In this document: piece by piece, positions 1-4,594 of the stretch
How the letters are laid out: each line of letters starts with the position of its first letter
How positions within the stretch are numbered: position 1 is the stretch's first letter
NCBI GenBank assembly: GCA_903930515.1
Contig: CAIYYW010000216.1
Coordinates: forward strand, 1-6,302
Length of the DNA stretch: 6,302 bases
DNA from: an uncultured delta proteobacterium
Lineage (GTDB): Bacteria > RBG-13-61-14 > DRUE01
Direction: 5' to 3'
Program-made: the position numbers and the translations under genes
Notes under the pieces: generated by a model
The model's input: the letters and a program-made list of their open reading frames with translations, nothing else
Told to the model about the DNA's origin: nothing
The model's database searches: none

Positions 1-99
1 GTAAGTTAATGTAACCGGCGTCAGGGAGATACTGTCAACTCAAGTGCTGGTCAGGACAGCTAAGCAGATTGGCATAATAAGATATATTTAAATATGCCT

Positions 100-117
100 A
101 TAAAACTGATAAAACTG
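100..117 (+). repeat. Perfect tandem duplication of a 9-bp unit
   Basis: ATAAAACTG occurs twice head to tail (100-108 and 109-117) in the AT-rich part of the leader upstream of the sugar-transporter ATPase. The first copy overlaps TATAAA (99-104). It could be a direct-repeat operator or simple replication slippage, and nothing else in the window repeats it. Confidence 0.6.
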
Positions 118-156
118 CAGGTGCCGCGGGTCGGCGGGATGCCTGCGTCCCTAATC

Positions 157-242
157 GCTTCTTTGCTTTGCGCTCTTTAGGTCTTTGTGCTTTAATAAAT
201 TCATTCTTTGCGGTCTCTGAGGCTCTGCGGTGAGATGAATCG
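157..242. repeat. Degenerate 8-9 bp repeat field (CTTTGCGGT-like units)
   Basis: Two clusters of related short units lie here. The left cluster (about 161-194) reads CTTTGC, CTTTGCG, CTCTTTAG, GTCTTTGTG, CTTTAA. The right cluster is more regular: TCTTTGCGG (205-213), TCTCTGAGG (214-222), CTCTGCGG (223-230), then TGAGATGAAT. On the minus strand the units read as CCGCAGAG, CCTCAGAG and CCGCAAAG. From memory this matches a family of noncoding low-complexity elements (ACCGCAGAG-ACGCAGAG type) scattered through many environmental bacterial genomes; their function is unknown to me. The field ends 22 bp before the AGGAGA ribosome binding site of the ATPase gene. Confidence 0.6.
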
Positions 243-264
243 AGCCTGAAGGCGCTCGCACATT

Positions 265-270
265 AGGAGA
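265..270 (+). promoter_or_regulatory. Ribosome binding site that selects the TTG start at 277
   Basis: AGGAGA lies six bases before TTG 277-279, a normal spacing. The competing ATG at 328 has GGAG only one base upstream, which is too close, so the TTG start is preferred. Confidence 0.7.
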
Positions 271-276
271 ATATTA

Positions 277-1836
277 TTGAGCAAGATTGGCGCAAGTCCT
301 GAATCAGAGAACATTCCGCGCTTGGAGATGCAAGGCATTTCCAAGCGCTTCGGCGCAACTGTGGCATTGGACAATGTTGATCTGAGGGTGAGCCAAGGCG
401 AGGTGTATGCCCTGATCGGCGAGAACGGCGCGGGCAAGAGCACGCTGATGAAGATCCTTTCCGGGGCGATCAGCGCTGATTCTGGAAAGCTGTTGCTCTG
501 GGGCAATCCCTATCATCCGAGGAACCCGCTGGAAGCCCGGAATTCGGGCGTGGTGATGATTTACCAGGAGTTGTCTCTGGCGCCGCATTTGTCGGTGGAA
601 GAGAATATTATGCTGGGGATGGAGCCGGTGAGGCTCGGGCTGTTGCGTCGGGGGGAGATCCGGAAGCGGGTTAGCGAGGTCTTGGCGGAGTTGGAACATC
701 CGGAGATTCGTCCGGAGGCGAGGGTCGGGGATTTATCGGTTGCGGCTCAGCAACTGGTTGAGATCGGCCGGGGGCTGGCGCTGGGTTGCCGGGTTTTGGT
801 CCTGGACGAGCCGACCAGCTCGCTGGCGCAAAAAGATATTGACCGGCTGTTTGAAATCATCCGGCGGCTCAGGGGCCGGGGTCTGGCGATTGTTTATATC
901 TCGCATTTCCTGGAAGAGGTGAAACAAATCGCGGACCGGTATCTGGTCTTGCGCGACGGCCGGGTGGCCGGCTCCGGGGAGATCCTTGACACCAGCATTG
1001 AAGGGTTGGTCCAACTGATGATCGGCAGACAGATTGACCAGCTATATCCGCGCTCCGCCCGCGCTCCCGGGGAAACGGTCCTGGAGCTTAAGGATTTGGC
1101 CGGGTTCAATAAACTGGAGGACGCCAAGCTGAGTTTGCGGCGGGGAGAGGTCCTGGGAATTGCCGGTCTGGTGGGATCGGGCAGGACGGATTTGATCCGG
1201 GCGATTTTCGGTTTGGACCGGGTGAAATCCGGCGAGATCCGGGTCGGAGTCTATCTGGGCCCGGCGTCTCCGGCGATGCGCTGGTCTCAATCAATGGGTA
1301 TTCTGAGCGAGGACCGCGGCGGAGAGGGACTCGCGGTTTCAATGAGCTTGGCGGACAACCTTACCCTGTCCAAACTCACCGGCTTGGGCCCGATCAACCT
1401 GGTCCTTCCTTCCCGCCAAAACGCCGTGGTCGGCAAATGGATAGACCGACTCGGGATCCGCTGTCAAGGCCCGGACCAGCGGGTGTCCGAGCTTTCGGGC
1501 GGGAACCAGCAAAAGGTTGCGCTGGCTAGACTGCTTCATCACCAGGCGGATATCTTGCTGCTGGACGAGCCCACCCGTGGGATTGATGTCGCGAGCAAGG
1601 CCCAGCTTTATCGTTTGATAGACCAACTCGTCTCCGGAGGGCAGGATGGAAAGCCGGCCAAGGCGGCGCTGATGGTGAGCAGCTATTTACCGGAGCTGCT
1701 GGGAATCTGCGACCGGATCGCGGTGATGTGCCGGGGAAGGCTGGGACCGGCATATCCGGCCGCGGAAATGGACGAGCGAAAATTGATGCTGCTGGCCACC
1801 GGACAATCCCTCTCCTGCCCGGCCGCGTCGGATTAA
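277..1836 (+). CDS. Sugar ABC transporter ATP-binding protein, double-NBD (RbsA/MglA/XylG family)
   Basis: This 519-residue protein is the usual length for the fused ATPase of CUT2 monosaccharide importers, which sits on the cytoplasmic face and drives uptake by ATP hydrolysis. NBD1 has Walker A GENGAGKST (48-56), Q-loop Gln97, a degenerate signature LSVAAQQ (153-159), Walker B RVLVLDEPT (172-180) and H-loop His210. NBD2 has a lysine-less Walker A-like GLVGSGRTD (297-305), the SEDRGGEGL motif (344-352), a canonical signature LSGGNQQKVALAR (406-418) and Walker B ILLLDEPTRGID (426-437). Ser468-Ser469 stand where an H-loop histidine would be. This asymmetry, with one good Walker A in NBD1 and one good signature in NBD2, is typical of the family and not decay. 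The start is TTG with AGGAGA upstream. The RbsC-type permease encoded at 3302 is the likely partner, though an unrelated gene intervenes. No binding protein gene is present. The sugar cannot be told from the ATPase; ribose, xylose, galactose and AI-2 are all possible. Confidence 0.95.
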   Translation: MSKIGASPESENIPRLEMQGISKRFGATVALDNVDLRVSQGEVYALIGENGAGKSTLMKILSGAISADSGKLLLWGNPYHPRNPLEARNSGVVMIYQELSLAPHLSVEENIMLGMEPVRLGLLRRGEIRKRVSEVLAELEHPEIRPEARVGDLSVAAQQLVEIGRGLALGCRVLVLDEPTSSLAQKDIDRLFEIIRRLRGRGLAIVYISHFLEEVKQIADRYLVLRDGRVAGSGEILDTSIEGLVQLMIGRQIDQLYPRSARAPGETVLELKDLAGFNKLEDAKLSLRRGEVLGIAGLVGSGRTDLIRAIFGLDRVKSGEIRVGVYLGPASPAMRWSQSMGILSEDRGGEGLAVSMSLADNLTLSKLTGLGPINLVLPSRQNAVVGKWIDRLGIRCQGPDQRVSELSGGNQQKVALARLLHHQADILLLDEPTRGIDVASKAQLYRLIDQLVSGGQDGKPAKAALMVSSYLPELLGICDRIAVMCRGRLGPAYPAAEMDERKLMLLATGQSLSCPAASD

Positions 1837-1839
1837 AGG

Positions 1840-1868
1840 TTGACAATCCTTTTCCGGACAACCATTAT
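1840..1868 (+). promoter_or_regulatory. Probable sigma-70-type promoter for the secreted protein gene
   Basis: A perfect -35 box TTGACA (1840-1845) begins three bases after the ATPase stop codon. CATTAT (1863-1868, 4 of 6 matches to TATAAT) follows after 17 bp; TTATAT (1865-1870) is an alternative -10 at 19 bp. Transcription would start near 1875, leaving a leader of about 95 nt. This suggests the 1970 gene is expressed separately from the ATPase. Confidence 0.55.
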
Positions 1869-1895
1869 ATCATTATCCCATATCTCAGGCAGGGA

Positions 1896-1924
1896 AACCG
1901 GGTTATTCCGGGGTTGATATTTTA
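1896..1924 (+). terminator. Weak hairpin followed by a T-rich stretch
   Basis: AACCGG (1896-1901) can pair with CC plus GGTT (1908-1909 and 1912-1915), with a two-base bulge and the loop GTTATT. It is followed by GATATTTT. It could be a weak terminator for the ATPase transcript or a structure in the leader of the next gene. The stem is short and imperfect. Confidence 0.25.
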
Positions 1925-1969
1925 AGAAACGGTCTGGAGGATTAAGGCATCTAACCCAATAGGAGGAAG

Positions 1970-3115
1970 ATGAAAAATCTTCTAAAAACAGCCTTAATGG
2001 GATGTATGGTTTGGTCTTTGCTGATATTATTATCGCCGTCTGCCAACGGTCAGATGCCCGGGGCATATTATTGGGGCGATTCCGACAACGGTCTGATTGA
2101 CGGTACGGATCTGACCGCTCTGGAAGCGGCCCTGGCCGGTCAGAATCCGGGTTATTGGACGATTCCTCCCTCAAATCAGGCTCGGAGCGCGCTCTGGCAA
2201 GACCTGGATGGAAACGGGATTCTGGATGCTCCGGACTACACCATTATGCAGGGCTGGCTGGGCAACGATTTTTCCGATCATTCCGGATCTCCGGTTGAGA
2301 TCATCCTGGAAAAAACCGACATCACCATCGCTCCCGGCAGTTCGGTCTATATCCGGGCCAAGGCTCTGTCCGGTTACGGAAAAGGCCGGGCCGGATGGGG
2401 GATGGTGTTTCAGCTCGCCGGGGGCAGTTGCGCCACGGCCCGTCTCTATGGAAGGAATGTCAGCGATGGCAGTAGTTACGGCTGGTTCGCGGACCAGGCC
2501 TATGAATATACCAGGGATGCCTCGGGGAGTTGGTATGCAAGCGTCAAGCTCAAGACCGCGGGCTGTTCCGAGAATGACACTGTTTTTATCGGCGCCTATA
2601 TCCCGGGCTATGATCAGCGGTTCCCGTCCCGGCTGGTGGCCAGGAACTATACCGATGCCGGAGGCGGAACCGTTGAGCAGACCGCGGTCCATAACAACAC
2701 CTGCATTGACAACGACCACGACGGACGCGGTAATTATTGCTCCGCCGGCTCGGATTGCGATGACGCGGACCCGGACAACTGGAATAAATGCGCCACCTGC
2801 ATAGATGCGGATTCCGACGGCTGGTATGCCAACTGCGACCGATACCTGAACCGGCGCGGGCCGGATTGCGACGATGCCGACCGCTGGACCTGGCAGATGT
2901 GCAATTGTGTGCCGGAGTATTGTCCGGAATGTGTGTGTATGTCGCTTTGGGACCCGGTTTGCGTGGTTTCTGAATGTTATTATGAGAACGATTGTTTGGC
3001 GTATTCATATTGTGACGAGATTTATTGCTATCTGGGATTGGACGCTTACGGCGATATTGATCCTAATTCCGACTGCGCCCGGGCGCATCCAGGATGTATG
3101 AACCAATGCTGGTGA
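1970..3115 (+). CDS. Exported cysteine-rich protein with dockerin-like, MopE-like and Kazal-like segments
   Basis: This is a 381-residue protein with AGGAGG (1961-1966) just before its ATG. Residues 1-27 form a signal peptide: Lys2 and Lys6, a hydrophobic core, and an ANG cleavage site before Gln28, so it is exported. Residues 37-57 and 78-98 resemble the two Ca-binding F-hand repeats of a type I dockerin. The second, DLDGNGILDAPD (78-89), is canonical; the first is one residue short. Residues 109-240 are probably beta-rich and match no family I recognise; Cys154 and Cys199 may form a disulfide. Residues 244-274 and 276-311 each carry a D-x-D-x-DG stretch and then DCDD, as in the putative metal-binding (MopE-type) repeat. 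Residues 318-353 hold CVCMSLWDPVC followed by CYYENDCLAYSYC, close to the Kazal/follistatin pattern. The mature protein has 22 cysteines, an even number, 20 of them after residue 244, which fits an oxidised extracellular fold. No catalytic domain is visible; adhesion, protease inhibition or metal binding are guesses. It lies between the two sugar-transporter genes with its own promoter. Confidence 0.85.
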   Translation: MKNLLKTALMGCMVWSLLILLSPSANGQMPGAYYWGDSDNGLIDGTDLTALEAALAGQNPGYWTIPPSNQARSALWQDLDGNGILDAPDYTIMQGWLGNDFSDHSGSPVEIILEKTDITIAPGSSVYIRAKALSGYGKGRAGWGMVFQLAGGSCATARLYGRNVSDGSSYGWFADQAYEYTRDASGSWYASVKLKTAGCSENDTVFIGAYIPGYDQRFPSRLVARNYTDAGGGTVEQTAVHNNTCIDNDHDGRGNYCSAGSDCDDADPDNWNKCATCIDADSDGWYANCDRYLNRRGPDCDDADRWTWQMCNCVPEYCPECVCMSLWDPVCVVSECYYENDCLAYSYCDEIYCYLGLDAYGDIDPNSDCARAHPGCMNQCW

Positions 3116-3234
3116 TCCGACTCCAAGCGGGCCCGACCAAGGGCTGAAATCCCCCGGCCGTTGTCCGCGGCTTTGGCGCAAACGGCATTGTTCAAGTCCG
3201 CGCCCTCCGATCTTTGGAACTGATCCGCGGATCC

Positions 3235-3257
3235 GATCAATCAAGGTTGATCTTTTT
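3235..3257 (+). terminator. Possible Rho-independent terminator after the secreted protein gene
   Basis: GATCAA (3235-3240) and TTGATC (3247-3252) form a six-base-pair stem with the six-base loop TCAAGG, followed directly by five T residues (3253-3257). The stem is AT-rich and weak for a terminator. It sits about 120 bp after the stop of the 1970 gene and 45 bp before the permease start, where a transcription boundary would make sense. Confidence 0.4.
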
Positions 3258-3264
3258 ATCTGCT

Positions 3265-3292
3265 TTGCTTCGGGCTGGTTCTGCATTAAAAT
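3265..3292 (+). promoter_or_regulatory. Possible promoter of the permease gene, close to a leaderless start
   Basis: TAAAAT (3287-3292) matches the -10 consensus at 5 of 6 positions. TTGCTT (3265-3270), 16 bp upstream, is only a partial -35 box. Transcription from it would begin near 3299, only a few bases before the TTG start at 3302. This agrees with the absence of a Shine-Dalgarno sequence there, but the -35 match is weak. Confidence 0.3.
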
Positions 3293-3301
3293 AGAATCAA
3301 T

Positions 3302-4291
3302 TTGGAAAAAACTGAGAATCCCAAAATCCCCTTTTCTTTTAGCTGGCGCAAATGGCTCAATCTGATCGGCCCGGTCCTGGGCTTGGTGTTCGTATTCGCG
3401 CTTTTTTCCATCATCGCCCCGGAGAGCTTCCGGTCCGGCCGGAACCTGGAGACCATCGCCCGCCAGACCGCGATCACGGGCACAGCCTCGCTGGGAATGA
3501 CCCTGGTGATCATCTCGGCCGGAATAGACCTCTCGGTCGGGTCGGTGATCGCCCTTTCCACCGTGGTGATCGCCCTTCTGCTCAACCTCGGCCTGAATCC
3601 GCTCCTGGCCGGACTGGGCGGGATTCTGGCCGGGGCGATTTGCGGCCTGGTCAACGGCGCTCTGATCACGCGGTTGCGGGTGGTCCCCTTCATCGTCACC
3701 CTGGGCACGCTGCTGGTGATCCGGGGCCTGGCCAAGGGGCTGGCCCGCGAGCAAAAGGTGGACGCGCCGATCAGCTGGCTGAATAATTTACTCTCCGCGC
3801 TCAAGCCCGATCAGCGCTGGCTGGTCCTGGCTCCCGGGGTCTGGCTGATGATCATTCTCTCCCTGATGGTCTGGCTATTGCTCAGATACACCCGGCTGGG
3901 CAGGCATATCTTTGCCATCGGTTCCAATGAAAACACCGCCCGGCTCTGCGGGGTCCCCACCGACCGGGTCAAGGTGATGGTTTATACCCTTGCCGCGGGG
4001 TTCGCCGGACTTTCCGGCCTGATGCAGTTCAGCCGGCTCACCGTGGGAGACCCCACGGTGGCGGCCGGTCTGGAACTGGATGTGATCGCCGCGGTGGTGA
4101 TCGGGGGAGGAAGTTTGAGCGGGGGCGAAGGCTCCATCCTGGGCAGCCTGGTCGGGGCCTTGATTATGACGGTGATCCGGTCCGGCTGCTCCCAGATGGG
4201 TCTGCCCAACTGGGTCCAGGAAATCGTCACCGGAGCCATCATTATTATCGCCGTGGCTTTGGACCGGTTCCGGAGACGGCGGGCCTTTTGA
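3302..4291 (+). CDS. Sugar ABC transporter permease (RbsC family)
   Basis: This 329-residue polytopic membrane protein forms the translocation channel of a CUT2 sugar importer (branched-chain/ribose-type permease family, usual length 310-350). The signature GMTLVIISAGIDLSVGSV (65-82) is the hallmark RbsC segment. The cytoplasmic ATPase-contact region is IFAIGSNENTARLCGVPTDR (203-222), and the conserved IGGGSLSGGEGSILGSLVGA (267-286) follows. Hydrophobic spans fall near 20-39, 62-92, 98-121, 127-143, 174-194, 224-242, 258-292 and 306-320. The tail DRFRRRRAF is basic and presumably cytoplasmic. The TTG at 3302 is the only reasonable start: an in-frame TAA lies at 3287-3289 and no in-frame ATG occurs before residue 66. 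No Shine-Dalgarno sequence is visible. The ATPase encoded at 277-1836 is the natural partner, separated by the secreted-protein gene. The substrate is not determinable. Confidence 0.93.
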   Translation: MEKTENPKIPFSFSWRKWLNLIGPVLGLVFVFALFSIIAPESFRSGRNLETIARQTAITGTASLGMTLVIISAGIDLSVGSVIALSTVVIALLLNLGLNPLLAGLGGILAGAICGLVNGALITRLRVVPFIVTLGTLLVIRGLAKGLAREQKVDAPISWLNNLLSALKPDQRWLVLAPGVWLMIILSLMVWLLLRYTRLGRHIFAIGSNENTARLCGVPTDRVKVMVYTLAAGFAGLSGLMQFSRLTVGDPTVAAGLELDVIAAVVIGGGSLSGGEGSILGSLVGALIMTVIRSGCSQMGLPNWVQEIVTGAIIIIAVALDRFRRRRAF

Positions 4292-4323
4292 TCAGGATGA
4301 AACCTTTTGCCCGCGCCCGCTTC

Positions 4324-4352
4324 TTGACAAGGGAAACGAGTTAAGTTATTTT
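4324..4352 (+). promoter_or_regulatory. Promoter of the ferredoxin gene
   Basis: A perfect -35 TTGACA (4324-4329) and TATTTT (4347-4352, 4 of 6 matches to TATAAT) are separated by 17 bp. Transcription would start near 4359 with a leader of about 25 nt containing AGGAGGT. The gene is thus likely transcribed independently of the permease. Confidence 0.6.
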
Positions 4353-4370
4353 CCTTTTACCATTTTTTTC

Positions 4371-4385
4371 AGGAGGTATGTAATG
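4371..4385 (+). promoter_or_regulatory. Strong Shine-Dalgarno with overlapping start-stop ATGTAATG
   Basis: AGGAGGT (4371-4377) is followed by ATG at 4378, which reads directly into TAA (4381-4383), whose last A begins the ferredoxin ATG (4383-4385). The first ATG is only one base from AGGAGG, while the second is six bases away, so 4383 is the real start. The minimal start-stop codon pair may be incidental. Confidence 0.6.
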
Positions 4386-4571
4386 AAGGTAACCGTAGAT
4401 CAGGAGTTGTGCACGGCTTGCGAGCTATGCGTGGATACTTGCCCGGACCTGTTTGAGATGGACGGAGACTATGCCGTCCTCAAGGTAAAGGTGATCCCGG
4501 CCAACCAGGAAGAATGCGCGCGCCAGTCCGTGGAAGATTGTCCGGTGGAAGCGATCAAGATTGAAGAATAG
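4383..4571 (+). CDS. Single-cluster [4Fe-4S] ferredoxin
   Basis: This 62-residue acidic protein is a soluble, low-potential electron carrier. Its length fits the monocluster ferredoxins of Thermotoga, Pyrococcus and Desulfovibrio type. The motif CTACELCVDTCP gives Cys10, Cys13 and Cys16 as three cluster ligands, with Cys53 in DCPVEAI as the fourth. All four ligands are cysteine, unlike the aspartate-liganded P. furiosus protein. Cys20 and Cys45 take the positions that form a disulfide, or bind a second cluster, in related proteins; since a second full motif is missing, a disulfide is the better reading. It has its own promoter and a strong ribosome binding site. Neighbouring genes do not reveal its redox partner. 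It implies anaerobic or low-potential metabolism in the host. Confidence 0.93.
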   Translation: MKVTVDQELCTACELCVDTCPDLFEMDGDYAVLKVKVIPANQEECARQSVEDCPVEAIKIEE

Positions 4572-4572
4572 G

Positions 4573-4592
4573 CGGACCCGCTCTCAGGTCCG
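4573..4592. terminator. Hairpin between convergent ferredoxin and racemase genes
   Basis: CGGACC (4573-4578) and GGTCCG (4587-4592) form a perfect six-base-pair stem around an eight-base loop, filling almost all of the 23-bp gap between the two convergent stop codons. Position suggests a shared two-way terminator, but no T tract follows on either strand, so intrinsic termination is uncertain. Confidence 0.4.
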
Positions 4593-4594
4593 GT

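Larger units (their letters stand above)
1..276. other. Upstream intergenic region without a gene
   Basis: All three forward frames hit stops within the first dozen bases, and no convincing coding frame or RNA gene was found on either strand. The region holds an AT-rich part (about 75-117) with the 12-bp palindrome ATATTTAAATAT at 84-95, flanked by the inverted arms GGCATA (71-76) and TATGCC (93-98). A GC-rich patch follows, with arms GCAGG (117-121) and CCTGC (142-146). Next comes the CTTTGCG-type repeat field, and last a small inverted repeat CGAGC/GCTCG (241-245/254-258) just before the ribosome binding site of the transporter ATPase. TTGGCA at 69-74 resembles a -35 box, but no good -10 sits 16-18 bp downstream, so I do not call a promoter. 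The promoter of the ATPase gene is therefore unplaced. Confidence 0.6.
3116..3301. other. GC-rich intergenic region rich in inverted repeats
   Basis: No gene is supported here. The stretch contains the 8-bp palindrome CGGGCCCG (3128-3135), inverted arms GCCGTT (3157-3162) and AACGGC (3181-3186), the perfect 12-bp palindrome GATCCGCGGATC (3222-3233), and the hairpin at 3235-3257. Five GATC sites (3209, 3222, 3230, 3235, 3249) fall within 44 bp. The minus-strand reading frames across it continue antisense into the permease gene and look like shadows of GC-rich coding sequence. Confidence 0.5.

Noticed and set aside
157-242. CRISPR array
   Set aside because: The units are 8-9 bp, degenerate and back to back, without constant 25-40 bp repeats or unique spacers.
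1153-1760. Degenerate second nucleotide-binding domain as a sign of a broken ATPase
   Set aside because: The lysine-less Walker A and missing H-loop histidine in NBD2 are normal for the RbsA family. The signature and Walker B motifs are intact and the frame is open throughout.
2171-2719. Minus-strand open frame of 182 codons and plus-strand alternative frame 2208-2804 within the secreted protein gene
   Set aside because: Both overlap a gene with a signal peptide, a ribosome binding site and recognisable motifs. Their own products show no domain and are dominated by composition bias.
1970-3115. Cellulosome component
   Set aside because: Dockerin-like loops alone do not make a cellulosome. 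There is no carbohydrate-active domain, no cohesin in the window, and the first loop is degenerate.
1970-3115. Substrate-binding protein of the sugar transporter
   Set aside because: Its position between ATPase and permease genes suggested this, but it lacks the two-lobe periplasmic binding protein fold signature, is cysteine-rich and carries metal-binding repeats.
3157-3205. tRNA-like 3' half (GTTCAAGTCC resembles a T-loop)
   Set aside because: The flanking bases do not form a T-stem, and no D-arm, anticodon arm or acceptor stem can be assembled around it.
3005-3754. Long minus-strand open frame (249 codons) opposite the secreted protein end, the intergenic region and the permease
   Set aside because: Its translation is low-complexity (rich in Q, G, R, D, P) with no recognisable motif, and most of it is antisense to the clearly real permease. 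It is a shadow of GC-rich codon use.
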